The notes beneath the pieces are model-generated. The model was not told the origin of the DNA. It made no database searches and saw only the letters and a program-made list of their open reading frames with translations. DNA of 64,000 bases from Rheinheimera faecalis (lineage in GTDB: Bacteria > Pseudomonadota > Gammaproteobacteria > Enterobacterales > Alteromonadaceae), in contig NZ_JAJOYT010000010.1 in assembly GCF_021290965.1 (NCBI RefSeq), positions 62,001 through 126,000 on the forward strand, written 5' to 3'. The position numbers were made by a program, and so were the translations under genes. Of the stretch, positions 10,285 to 18,238 are shown piece after piece (positions within the stretch are counted from its first letter, which is position 1; each line of letters begins with the position of its first letter).

Positions 10285-11073
10285 ATGTTTAAACTCAAAC
10301 CCCTGCTTTGTTCTGCCTCTTTGTTGCTGACTTTTACTGCTACTGCTCACACTCCTTATCTGGCACCAGCCAGTTTTGAACCCTTAGGTGGCTGGGTCAC
10401 GCTGGACGCTGCTTTTGCTGAGAAGTTTTTTGTACCCGAAGTGGCCTTCGACCAAAGTGAATTTAAAGTGCTGCAACCCGATGGCAAAGCAGTTGCACCA
10501 AAAGAGTTGTTTTCCGGCAAAACCCGCACTGCAGTGGCGCACCAGCTGGAACAGGATGGCACTTATAAATTCAGCACGGGCCAGCGATTCGGTGCTGTAT
10601 TTCGTAGCTGGCAGCAAGACGGTAAAACTCATAACAGCAGAGATCCAAAGGAACAAATTCCTGCTGGTGCTAAGTTAACGGCGCATTTCCAGTCAGTGAC
10701 TTTGGCTGAAACTTATGTCAGCAAAGGCGCACCAAGCCAAACCGCATTAAAAGCAAGCAACAAAGGGCTGGAGCTAGTGTTCCAAAGCCATCCAAACGAC
10801 TTGTATATCCAAAGCCCAATCAAAGCCACTGTGCTTTATAACGGCAAAGCTTTGGCCGAACAAAAAGTACAAGTGTATCCAGCCAATTCGGCAGAAGCCG
10901 AAACCAAAGCTTCAAAAGAGCTCATGACGGACAAACAAGGTCAGCTGAATTTCGAGCTGGATAAAGCCGGTACCTATTTGCTGCTGACCCGTTTTCGTAC
11001 CGATGCACCAACAGGTGCCAAAGCCCCAACCTACAGTTACAGCTATAGCGCTGTAGTTGAAGTCACTGAATAA
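10285..11073 (+). CDS. DUF4198 (NikM-like) periplasmic metal-associated protein
   Basis: This 262-residue protein belongs to the DUF4198 family, often annotated as a periplasmic component of nickel or cobalt uptake. A signal peptide (LLCSASLLLTFTATA) is predicted to be cut after Ala21, leaving His22 as the mature N-terminus (HTPYLAP). The C-terminal part is a carboxypeptidase-regulatory-like beta-sandwich (GKALAEQKVQVYPA, DKQGQLNFELDKAGTYLLLTRF). It is the first gene of a Fur-box-preceded operon with the EF-hand protein and the ApbE-like/DUF2271 protein. A paralogue with the same Ala21/His22 junction is at 59913. The metal carried is unknown; the context favours iron. Confidence 0.8.
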   Translation: MFKLKPLLCSASLLLTFTATAHTPYLAPASFEPLGGWVTLDAAFAEKFFVPEVAFDQSEFKVLQPDGKAVAPKELFSGKTRTAVAHQLEQDGTYKFSTGQRFGAVFRSWQQDGKTHNSRDPKEQIPAGAKLTAHFQSVTLAETYVSKGAPSQTALKASNKGLELVFQSHPNDLYIQSPIKATVLYNGKALAEQKVQVYPANSAEAETKASKELMTDKQGQLNFELDKAGTYLLLTRFRTDAPTGAKAPTYSYSYSAVVEVTE

Positions 11074-11082
11074 CAGGAGTTT

Positions 11083-11994
11083 ATGATGCAACGCAGAAGC
11101 ACAGCCCTTACTTTATTTTTAGCCATCACCAGCTGCTATTTAGCAGCAGATGAAAAAGCACCAAAAAAACCGGCTCATCAGCCTACAGCTCAGGGCAAAG
11201 CCAGTTTTATTCAGGATTACGATCTGGATAAAGACGGCACTGTCAGTCAGGCCGAATTTGAGCAGGTGCGCCAGCAGCGTTACAGCGCTATGGACGAGAA
11301 CAAAGATGGTCAGGTGTCGGTGGACGAGTACGTTAATGAATATGCGGGTCGTTTGGATAAAAAACTCGATACCGAACGCACAGGCCAAATCAAACAAACG
11401 CTGGTGCGTATTGAAGCGCTGGATAAAAACAAAAGTAAAACCATAGGCCAAAACGAATACAAGGCCTCTGGTGATAAAGCTTTTGTCTATATAGATACCA
11501 ATAAAGATGGTGTCATAAGCTCCGCTGACCCTCTGCCAGAGCGTGAGCGTAAACCTGATGCTAAACAAACAGTGCGTGCCCGTCCGGCTTTAGTGATGCC
11601 AACGACCCATAGTGTGGTTGGTATGTTGGATATGTATGACCAGAATGGCGACGGTAAGGTCGACAAGGTTGAATACCAACAACAACGTGATGCCGCTTTT
11701 GCCCGTACTGATCTGAATAAAAATGGCGAGCTGAGCAGCGATGAATACCTGAATGAGTTTGTGGACCGTCTGGATCGTCAAATCGCTAAAACCCGTACCG
11801 CTCAGTTAAAGCAGGCTGCAGTGCGCTTTAAAGCCCTGGATAAAGACAACAGTCAGCAAATCAGCGCGACTGAGTTTAATGCCTCAGGCGAACGTATGTT
11901 CAAACGCTGGGATACAGATTTAAACCAGCAAGTGACTATGGCTGAAGCTCTGCCTGTTATTAAGAACGAACAAACCAAAGGTACGGCTGAGTAA
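11083..11994 (+). CDS. Exported protein with eight EF-hand motifs
   Basis: This is a 303-residue predicted periplasmic protein with an N-terminal hydrophobic signal (ALTLFLAITSCYLAA). Eight 12-residue EF-hand-like loops start at residues 47, 71, 114, 138, 186, 210, 253 and 277. The second four repeat the first four at an exact offset of 139 residues, so the gene arose by internal duplication. DLDKDGTVSQAE, DENKDGQVSVDE, DTNKDGVISSAD, DQNGDGKVDKVE and DLNKNGELSSDE look able to bind Ca2+; DKNKSKTIGQNE, DKDNSQQISATE and DTDLNQQVTMAE look weaker. It starts 9 bases after the DUF4198 gene and overlaps the next ATG by one base. A second Met codon follows the first. Confidence 0.85.
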   Translation: MMQRRSTALTLFLAITSCYLAADEKAPKKPAHQPTAQGKASFIQDYDLDKDGTVSQAEFEQVRQQRYSAMDENKDGQVSVDEYVNEYAGRLDKKLDTERTGQIKQTLVRIEALDKNKSKTIGQNEYKASGDKAFVYIDTNKDGVISSADPLPERERKPDAKQTVRARPALVMPTTHSVVGMLDMYDQNGDGKVDKVEYQQQRDAAFARTDLNKNGELSSDEYLNEFVDRLDRQIAKTRTAQLKQAAVRFKALDKDNSQQISATEFNASGERMFKRWDTDLNQQVTMAEALPVIKNEQTKGTAE

Positions 11995-13322
11995 TGAAAC
12001 ACTTTGTCTGGCCTTTGACGCTGTTATCGTTAAGTCCTGTGCTGGTGCTGGCAAAGCCTGTCAGCTATCAGCAGGATGTTGCAGGGAAGCAGCTGAAACT
12101 GCAGCTGGAAGGCGTCAGCCAAAAGGACTGGCAGGCCAGACTACCCCAGTTTCAGCACTGGTTAGCTGCTGCTAAACCAAAACTGCATGAGTTAATTCAG
12201 CTCTGTGAAGAATGGCGAGCGCTAAGTCAGCAAAGTTACAGCTGCCGTTTAGGAGCTATAGCACAACAATGGCAACAAGCCGCAAAAACCCAAGTGTTAC
12301 CGGACAGAGTGGAGTTACGCCGTCAAACCAGAGCCATAGAGCAGCAAGTCGTTTCAGTAGCTAATTACAATACTGTGGTATGGCAGTTGGACGGGTTAGC
12401 CAATGCCCGCTTGCTGGACGATACCGCTGCACTGCTAAAAAGCTGGTTCCCAGGGTTAAAGCAGATGGATTTACAATCTGGTGTCAGCCGCCTGTTATGG
12501 TCTGATGCACTTAGCACAAAGCTGAGTCTGGGCACTGAACAGCCGTTGTTACAGCAATTGCAACTGAGTTCAGTAGCTTTAGCTCAGACTGAAACTGCTG
12601 ATACTCAGCAAGGGTACAAAGTGTCGTACCGGACTTTTAGCCCGCTATTGAACCCGGCAGAAGGCTGGCCAGTGGAATACGGCCCAACAGCCACAGTGTT
12701 GGCTAAAGATGCAGTCACAGCTTATTTACTGGCGCAAAGTCTGGCGGTGCTGGATCTGAAACAGGGCCAACAGCTCACCGAGCAACAGCAGGCCGCAGCT
12801 TTAATCAAAACTGATTCGGCCAACTGGTACGCGTCCAACTCCTGGTATCACTATCTGGCGGATAAAAGCCAAAGTCAGCAGCAGGGGCTGCAGATCAGCT
12901 ATCAGTTACCCAAATTTACTGATGGCAATTACAAAAGACCTTATGTTTCGGTATGGCTGACCGATCAGCAGAAAAAACCTGTGCGCCAAATCAGTTTGGT
13001 CGGCCAGCAAAGCCGCTGGTATCAGGAGCTGAATCACTGGTGGCGTCGGTTGGGTCGGAAAAATCCGGAACAAATTGATCAGATTGCCGGAGCTACCCAA
13101 AAGCCTGGCACTTATCAGCTGCAGTGGGATGGTCGTGATCAACAAGGTGCTGTGGTGCCATGGGGTCAGTACCAGTTGCATCTGGAAGTGGCGCGTGAAC
13201 ATGGTGGCCATGAACATTTAACTCTGCCGCTGAATTGGCAAGCCGATCTGAAGCCGGTGGAGCTACAAGGTGAAGCTGAACTCGGGCTGGTGCGCCTGCA
13301 GCTTCAGAGCAAAGACGGCTAA
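11994..13322 (+). CDS. Degenerate ApbE-like domain fused to a DUF2271 domain, exported
   Basis: This 442-residue protein has a signal peptide (to about residue 20) and two regions. Residues ~115-270 follow the order of FAD:protein FMN transferase (ApbE): LDGLANARLLDDTAALLK at the place of DLGGIAKGYAVD, MDLQSGVSRLLW at the place of the IGGD segment, SPLLNPAEGWPV at the place of DPRTGWP, then a TATVLAKDAVTAYLLAQSL helix. The catalytic Gly-Gly/Lys and DPRTG residues are changed, so activity is doubtful. Residues ~298-440 are a DUF2271 domain containing AGAT at 365-368, similar to the [S/T]GAT flavin-acceptor motif. It is translationally coupled to the EF-hand gene. The ApbE assignment is by eye. 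Confidence 0.7.
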   Translation: MKHFVWPLTLLSLSPVLVLAKPVSYQQDVAGKQLKLQLEGVSQKDWQARLPQFQHWLAAAKPKLHELIQLCEEWRALSQQSYSCRLGAIAQQWQQAAKTQVLPDRVELRRQTRAIEQQVVSVANYNTVVWQLDGLANARLLDDTAALLKSWFPGLKQMDLQSGVSRLLWSDALSTKLSLGTEQPLLQQLQLSSVALAQTETADTQQGYKVSYRTFSPLLNPAEGWPVEYGPTATVLAKDAVTAYLLAQSLAVLDLKQGQQLTEQQQAAALIKTDSANWYASNSWYHYLADKSQSQQQGLQISYQLPKFTDGNYKRPYVSVWLTDQQKKPVRQISLVGQQSRWYQELNHWWRRLGRKNPEQIDQIAGATQKPGTYQLQWDGRDQQGAVVPWGQYQLHLEVAREHGGHEHLTLPLNWQADLKPVELQGEAELGLVRLQLQSKDG

Positions 13323-13370
13323 GTTTTTAAAATCAAATTCCTGTTGAGTTGCCTCCCAACTCCTGCTGTT

Positions 13371-13399
13371 CTCCCTATTCTCTGGATAGGGAGTTTTTT
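13371..13399 (+). terminator. Intrinsic terminator after the DUF4198-EF-hand-DUF2271 operon
   Basis: CTCCCTAT pairs with ATAGGGAG around a seven-base loop and is followed by six T residues. It ends the three-gene operon and separates it from the TonB receptor, which has its own Fur box. Confidence 0.9.
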
Positions 13400-13452
13400 G
13401 TGTTTTAAAATTATAAGTCATTGATATATATAAAAATAAATTGAACTTTGTT

Positions 13453-13471
13453 GTTGAGAATAGTTCTCATT
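13453..13471 (+). promoter_or_regulatory. Fur box upstream of the haem-type TonB receptor
   Basis: GTTGAGAATAGTTCTCATT contains the perfect palindrome TGAGAA-TAG-TTCTCA and lies 64 bases before the receptor's ATG. This predicts iron-repressed transcription. Confidence 0.8.
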
Positions 13472-13534
13472 TGATCTAGCATAACGCCATCCTGTGGACT
13501 TACCACAAGTCTTTAGCTCGTCAAGGAGAGCGTC

Positions 13535-15865
13535 ATGCCCTGTTCTAAAACTTTAATTGCTGTTGCTATCAGCAGCTTATTTTCCACCTCCCTGTTGGCA
13601 GAAGTTGCAGCTGAAGAGGCCGCAAAAGATTTGTCGCAACTGGATGCTGTGACTGTCACTGCTACTGCGCTTGAAGATAAAAAATCGACCACAGCTAATA
13701 GCACAGTGATTAAAGCTAAGCAGCTGGAACAGCAGCAGGTGCAGCGTTTAGAAGATATGGTGCGTTATATCCCAGGTGTCAGCCTGACTGATCAGGGCCG
13801 TTTTGGTTCTGCCGGCTTTAACATCCGTGGTCTGGAAGGCAATCAGGTGGCTATTACGGTTGACGGTTTGTCTGTAGGTGAAACCTTAAACCCGCCCACT
13901 TATGCTTTTTATGATTTCTTTGCGGCCGGCCGTGGTGGTATAGACCCGGATGCGGTGAAACAAATTGAAATTGTTAAAGGTGCTGATGCCATAGCTGCAG
14001 GCAGTGGCTCTTTAGGTGGCGCCGTGCTTTTTGTCACTAAAGATGCTGCTGACTATTTAGAACCGGAAGGCAACGATACTTTTGTCCGGTTAAAAGCGGC
14101 TTACAGTGGTGCCAATGATGAAACTCAGGGCACTGTGACAGTGGCAAACCGTAGTGGCAAGTTGGAAGCTTTGGCCGTGCTGACCAAAAGGGAAGGCCAC
14201 GAAATGGAAAACTATGCCGACTCAGCCGAACGTCAGGCCATTACAGGTTCAGGCCGCCCTGTTGCCGATCCGCAGGACAACAGCAGCCACAATATACTGA
14301 CCAAATTAAAGTACCAGCTGACTGAGACTCAGGATATTGGCCTGACCGCTGAGTTATTCAAAGCAGATATCGACACCAACAACTTATCCTGGTTAAGCCG
14401 CAGCTACCTGACCCGTACCAGTGACGATCAGCAGGAGCGCAGCCGTATTGGCCTGAAATACAATTGGTTAGCTGGTCATCAGTTATTTGATGCCTTCTCA
14501 ACCAGCCTGGATTATCAGAAAACCAATAACGACGCTTTCACTTTGATGCTGGCCCCAGCCAGTGCAGCCCGTTTATGTACTACGGGTCCTTGTTACCGCA
14601 GTGAAGACCGCGATTACCAGCAGGATTTGTTGAAATGGGCTTTTGCCTTGGATAAAGAACTACAAACTCAGGGCAGCAGCCATCAACTGGTGTACGGCGG
14701 TGCTTTGGAGCAAAAGTCTGTCGATTTTTCTGCCATTGATACCAGCTACGTTGGCCAGACCATGGAAATTGCCCGGCAAGATATAGACCCGGATTTTGTG
14801 CCTGAAACAGACGCTGACTTATGGCATCTTTACATACGCGACAGCATTAAATTTAACGATAGTGCTTTTAGCTTAACCAGCGGTCTGCGTTACGATCATG
14901 TGTCGTACAAACCCCAGTTAAATGATGGCTTTACCGATGTGACAGGTACAGTGCAGGACAGTAGCTTCAGCGCAGTAACAGGTCAGTTAGTGGGTAACTA
15001 TCAGCTGACAGAACAGCAAAGTGTAGCGCTGCAGCTGGGCCGTGGTTTCCGTGCACCAAGTACAGAAGAAATGTACTTCCAGACTGCGTTGACCAGCCGC
15101 ACTGAACAAGCCACAGGCGTGGTCGTGCCGGGTTTATACAGTTCGTTGTCCAACCCAAACTTAGAAGCTGAATACAGCACCAACCTGGAACTGGCTTACC
15201 AATGGCAAGGTGATAACAGCAGGATCAAAGTGGCGGTGTTTAAAGATAACTACCGCGACATGATTGCTACTGTTACCAAAGTACAAAACCCGGGCACTGT
15301 GTATGAAGACTGCTCCAGTTTTGGCTGTAACACTACGCAAGGTAATCCGTACACAGTGAACGAAAACGTTGGTGATGTAGATGTCACAGGCGTCGAGTTG
15401 CAGGGTGCCTGGCGCTTTAATCAAAGCTGGAGTGCTCAGTTCTCTTATAGCCATCATGAAGGTGAAAAAGACAATGGCGACCCGCTGATCACCATAAGCC
15501 CGGACAAACTGGTTGCTGGGGTCAGCTACCGCGCAACCGACTGGTGGAGTCTGGCGGCTAACTTAAGTTACAGCTCAGAAGTGAAAGCTAAAGATGCTTA
15601 CGAAACGGAAGAAGACGGTACTCAAACTCAATTAGTCACCTATCTACCAAAAAGTGCTAGTGTGGTGGATTTAGTCAGCAATATGGAGTTTGGCGACAAT
15701 TGGTTACTGAACCTCGGTGTTTATAACCTGCTTGATAAAGAATACTACCGCTGGGAGCGTATTCGTTATGCCGCCAGCAGTAGAAACAATATCAGTGCCG
15801 ACGGTATTCAGCGTTACAGCGAACCGGGCCGTTATGCCAAATTGAGTGTCAGTTACAGTTTCTAA
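13535..15865 (+). CDS. TonB-dependent receptor of the haem/haemoglobin type
   Basis: This 776-residue outer-membrane receptor uses TonB energy to import an iron compound. It has a signal peptide (to about ALLAE), a TonB-box-like LDAVTVTATA, a plug (RLEDMVRYIPGVSLTDQGRFGSA, NIRGLEGNQVAITVDG) and a 22-strand-type barrel ending in SVSYSF, with a terminal Phe. The motifs FRAP (505-508) and NPNL (~540-543) are typical of haem/haemoglobin receptors. Yet the 30 residues between them hold no His, where HemR-type receptors carry a haem-ligating His. Two Cys pairs (CTTGPC, CSSFGC) probably form extracellular-loop disulphides. A Fur box lies upstream and a terminator follows. Transferrin/lactoferrin-type substrates cannot be excluded. 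Confidence 0.85.
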   Translation: MPCSKTLIAVAISSLFSTSLLAEVAAEEAAKDLSQLDAVTVTATALEDKKSTTANSTVIKAKQLEQQQVQRLEDMVRYIPGVSLTDQGRFGSAGFNIRGLEGNQVAITVDGLSVGETLNPPTYAFYDFFAAGRGGIDPDAVKQIEIVKGADAIAAGSGSLGGAVLFVTKDAADYLEPEGNDTFVRLKAAYSGANDETQGTVTVANRSGKLEALAVLTKREGHEMENYADSAERQAITGSGRPVADPQDNSSHNILTKLKYQLTETQDIGLTAELFKADIDTNNLSWLSRSYLTRTSDDQQERSRIGLKYNWLAGHQLFDAFSTSLDYQKTNNDAFTLMLAPASAARLCTTGPCYRSEDRDYQQDLLKWAFALDKELQTQGSSHQLVYGGALEQKSVDFSAIDTSYVGQTMEIARQDIDPDFVPETDADLWHLYIRDSIKFNDSAFSLTSGLRYDHVSYKPQLNDGFTDVTGTVQDSSFSAVTGQLVGNYQLTEQQSVALQLGRGFRAPSTEEMYFQTALTSRTEQATGVVVPGLYSSLSNPNLEAEYSTNLELAYQWQGDNSRIKVAVFKDNYRDMIATVTKVQNPGTVYEDCSSFGCNTTQGNPYTVNENVGDVDVTGVELQGAWRFNQSWSAQFSYSHHEGEKDNGDPLITISPDKLVAGVSYRATDWWSLAANLSYSSEVKAKDAYETEEDGTQTQLVTYLPKSASVVDLVSNMEFGDNWLLNLGVYNLLDKEYYRWERIRYAASSRNNISADGIQRYSEPGRYAKLSVSYSF

Positions 15866-15898
15866 ACTGCTTTACCCTGGTCTTTTGAGATCATGCTC

Positions 15899-15930
15899 AA
15901 CCACCTGCTGGGAAGACAGGTGGTTTTTTT
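15899..15930 (+). terminator. Intrinsic terminator after the TonB receptor
   Basis: AACCACCTG pairs with CAGGTGGTT around an eight-base loop and ends in a run of T residues. It lies 33 bases after the stop. Confidence 0.93.
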
Positions 15931-15940
15931 ATGTCCAGGG

Positions 15941-16080
15941 AAGGACGGTATGTCGCAACTGTCTGGGTGATAACGGTCTTTCGAAATGCCAACAGTTTGG
16001 CATTTCGCCTTTATCACGCCTTCACCTCTGGCGAAGGCCGGATGGTTGTTGCGACTATGTCGCCACCATCCTTGGCGCAT
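15941..16080. repeat. Nested inverted-repeat element containing the 23-bp repeat copy 2
   Basis: The element opens with the same 23 bases found at 9186. Inside are nested pairings: GTCGCAAC (15952) with GTTGCGAC (16048), GTGATAA (15967) with TTATCAC (16011), and CGAAATGCCAA (15982) with TTGGCATTTCG (15997). The whole could fold into one long branched hairpin. Open frames crossing it (15846-16356) have no family match I can see and are rejected. Confidence 0.65.
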
Positions 16081-16104
16081 TTCGGCCAGTGGACAGAGCC
16101 ACTA

Positions 16105-16158
16105 GCGCTCATCCGGACATTGCCAAACTGTTGGCAATGCTATTTCCGGCTTCGCCCT
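16105..16158 (+). repeat. 54-bp dispersed repeat with internal hairpin, copy 1
   Basis: This segment matches the reverse complement of 44145-44198 at about 51 of 54 positions by eye. It contains the hairpin ATTGCCAA / TTGGCAAT. It lies between non-coding elements; the other copy lies between mdtC and the glucose transporter gene. Confidence 0.75.
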
Positions 16159-16280
16159 TCGGGCCAATACTTTGCATTGTTAAAAATCGTTCCAGACGAT
16201 TTTTTATTCGCAGCCATCCATGGCGCTCACCTTTCGGGCCAATGCTTCGCATTGTTAAAAATCGTTCCTGACGATTTTTT
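16158..16280 (+). repeat. Two tandem copies of a ~48-bp hairpin unit, period 75
   Basis: The units begin TTCGGGCCAAT at 16158 and 16233 and each ends in the hairpin AAAATCGT / ACGATTTT with a T run. They differ at a few positions only. The hairpins look like weak terminators. Together with the preceding elements they fill most of the 539-base gap between the TonB receptor and the ZIP gene. Confidence 0.7.
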
Positions 16281-16404
16281 CTTTAAAAAACAAAGATCCG
16301 ATCGGGGAAAAAACGTTATAATGTCACAGGTTTTTCGACTGGCTGCTGCTGCCTGAACCTGACTATTTTTATCCGCTGTTATTTCCCATAGGACAGGATT
16401 TTTT

Positions 16405-17160
16405 ATGTTAACTCTGTTTATCCTGCTGGCTGCCTTTTTGGTGATGCTGGTGTCCCTGTCCGGGGCCGTGTTATTTCTGCTGCCGCAAAGCAAACTGCAA
16501 CGTTTTTTACCGCTGATTTTAAGCCTGGCTGTGGGCGTATTGCTGGCTAATGCCTTTTTGCATTTATTGCCGGACGCGCTGCAGCATCAGGAGTCGCATC
16601 GTCAGCTCTTTGGCTGGGTATTAGCGGGTTTATTAGGTTTTTATTTTCTGGAACGTGCACTGCAACATGGTCATCCGCAGCTGCCGGACCAGGCTATAAA
16701 CACAGCCAGCTACGGAAAAGTGAATCTGGCAGCGGATGGAGTTCACAATTTTATTGATGGTGTACTGATAGCAGGCAGTTTTCTGGTCGACCCTTTATTG
16801 GGGGTCACTACCACTGTGGCTATTCTGATCCATGAAATTCCGCAAGAAATTGCCGATGTTGCTGTATTACTGCATGCCGGATTCAGCCGTAAAAAAGCTT
16901 TGTTGTATAACCTGTTATCGGCCAGCGCTTGTGTTTTAGGTGCAGTAGCCACCTTAACCATCAGTCACTGGTTAACGCCGAATCTGAATATTTTATTGGC
17001 TATTACAGCCGGTGCTTTTATATATCTGGCCAGCGCCGACTTAATGCCGCTGCTGCGCAAAAATGTCGAACAACCCCTTTGGTTACATGGCCTGATGATG
17101 GGGCTTGGTGTTTTACTGATGTTGTTATTGATTGGCCCAGAAGCTTCACATCAACATTAA
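16405..17160 (+). CDS. ZIP family divalent metal transporter
   Basis: This 251-residue inner-membrane protein belongs to the ZIP family, importing Zn2+ or other divalent cations. About eight hydrophobic segments are visible. The metal site motifs are HNFIDG at residues 114-119 and HEIPQE at 143-148, the two conserved helices of the binuclear centre. His residues in the loop (HQESH, QHGHP) and the C-terminal HQH are typical of the family's cytoplasmic metal relay. No zinc-regulator site was recognised upstream. It is flanked on both sides by repeat elements and appears monocistronic. Confidence 0.88.
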   Translation: MLTLFILLAAFLVMLVSLSGAVLFLLPQSKLQRFLPLILSLAVGVLLANAFLHLLPDALQHQESHRQLFGWVLAGLLGFYFLERALQHGHPQLPDQAINTASYGKVNLAADGVHNFIDGVLIAGSFLVDPLLGVTTTVAILIHEIPQEIADVAVLLHAGFSRKKALLYNLLSASACVLGAVATLTISHWLTPNLNILLAITAGAFIYLASADLMPLLRKNVEQPLWLHGLMMGLGVLLMLLLIGPEASHQH

Positions 17161-17248
17161 ATAGCCGTCGTACTTGAAGCTGCTGCTTTGTTGACTGCGC
17201 GCCTCGCCGCAACATCAATTACTTAGGCTATAGCCGTCGCACTTGAGG
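17161..17248. repeat. Partial copies of a dispersed intergenic repeat
   Basis: ATAGCCGTCGTACTTGAAG at 17161 recurs as ATAGCCGTCGCACTTGAGG at 17230. The segment 17173-17208 (CTTGAAGCTGCTGCTTTGTT and onward) matches the reverse complement of 58721-58757. The first copy therefore seems to be the right arm of the repeat at 58690 without its palindromic core. Confidence 0.6.
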
Positions 17249-17403
17249 GCGGCACGCATTCGTTTTGATTCACCCATTAGACGGTCGGGTTCAAGACCCG
17301 CCCCTACGCTTTTTTTTAACATCCCCCTATAGAGTCCCTATACATCATTCTCCACGGATCTCTCCAGCAAAAGCTAAATTTAACTTTCACTCTTGCACTT
17401 ATC

Positions 17404-17436
17404 TTTCGTTTCTGTAAAATATCTTTCGAAACGAAA
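17404..17436 (+). promoter_or_regulatory. Inverted repeat, probable operator of the DeoR-type regulator
   Basis: TTTCGTTTC and GAAACGAAA are perfect inverted repeats separated by 15 bases; a further TTTCGAAA lies at the second arm. The site ends 16 bases before the ATG at 17453, suggesting autoregulation of the regulator-glmS operon. CTTTCGTTTC-like repeats are common for DeoR/GlpR-type proteins. Confidence 0.6.
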
Positions 17437-17452
17437 CTTAAATGACTGGCAG

Positions 17453-18232
17453 ATGAACAAACGAAACACCCAACAACGCCGCCGCGCTATTCTTGACCTG
17501 CTGAATCTGCAGGGAGAAGTTAGTGTTGAGCAGTTGGCCCATCACTTTGAAACCTCTGAAGTTACGGTTCGTAAAGACTTAGCTGCGCTGGAAAATAACG
17601 GTTTGTTATTGCGCCGTTATGGTGGTGCTGTGCAAGTTCCACATGAACTGATCCAGGAAGCTGCAGTCGAAAAAGTTTCAGAACGAAAGCAAATTCTGGC
17701 CAAAGCCGCTGCAGAGCTTATTCGTGATCACAACCGCATTATTCTCGACAGCGGCAGCACCACAGCAGCTTTATTGCCAGAACTGTCGCATAAACAAGGT
17801 TTAGTGGTGATGACCAATTCCTTGTCTATTGCCAATGCATTACGTGAACTGGAAAACGAACCTACGCTGCTGATGACAGGTGGCAGCTGGGACCCTCAGT
17901 CTGAGGCTTTTCAGGGCCAGCTGGCGGAACAGGTATTGCGTGCATACGATTTTGATCAGCTGTTTATTGGTGCCGATGGCATTGATCTGCAGCGTGGTAC
18001 TACTACTTTTAATGAGCTGACCAGCTTAAGCCGGGTAATGGCCGAAGTGGCGCGTGAAGTGGTGGTGATGGTGGAGTCCGACAAAATAGGTCGGAAAATC
18101 CACAACTTAGAATTGCCCTGGTCGTCTATTAAAATACTGGTAACAGACGACAAGTTACCCGCCAGCGCAAAACAACAAATAGAACAACAAGGCGTAAAGG
18201 TGATTTGCGCCCCCCTTGGATCAGTGGAGTAA
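17453..18232 (+). CDS. DeoR/GlpR family transcriptional regulator upstream of glmS
   Basis: This 259-residue cytoplasmic regulator has an N-terminal DeoR winged helix (RRAILDLLNLQGEVSVEQLA, SEVTVRKDLAALENNGLLLR, residues ~8-56). A sugar-phosphate-sensing DeoRC domain follows, with the phosphate-loop motif LDSGSTTAALLPEL. I chose the ATG at 17453 because the in-frame upstream start at 17393 is a TTG inside the promoter. It lies 6 bases upstream of glmS, so the two are co-transcribed. The likely effector is an amino-sugar phosphate and the likely target its own operon, but this is inferred from context. Confidence 0.88.
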   Translation: MNKRNTQQRRRAILDLLNLQGEVSVEQLAHHFETSEVTVRKDLAALENNGLLLRRYGGAVQVPHELIQEAAVEKVSERKQILAKAAAELIRDHNRIILDSGSTTAALLPELSHKQGLVVMTNSLSIANALRELENEPTLLMTGGSWDPQSEAFQGQLAEQVLRAYDFDQLFIGADGIDLQRGTTTFNELTSLSRVMAEVAREVVVMVESDKIGRKIHNLELPWSSIKILVTDDKLPASAKQQIEQQGVKVICAPLGSVE

Positions 18233-18238
18233 GACTTT

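Noticed and set aside
15846-16356. Two overlapping 141-codon open frames after the haem-type receptor
   Set aside because: They run through a hairpin-rich repeat cluster, have no ribosome-binding site and encode low-quality sequence with repeated segments; explained as repeat translation.
17393-17452. Upstream TTG start for the DeoR-type gene
   Set aside because: It would translate through the promoter dyad; the ATG at 17453 matches the family's N-terminus.
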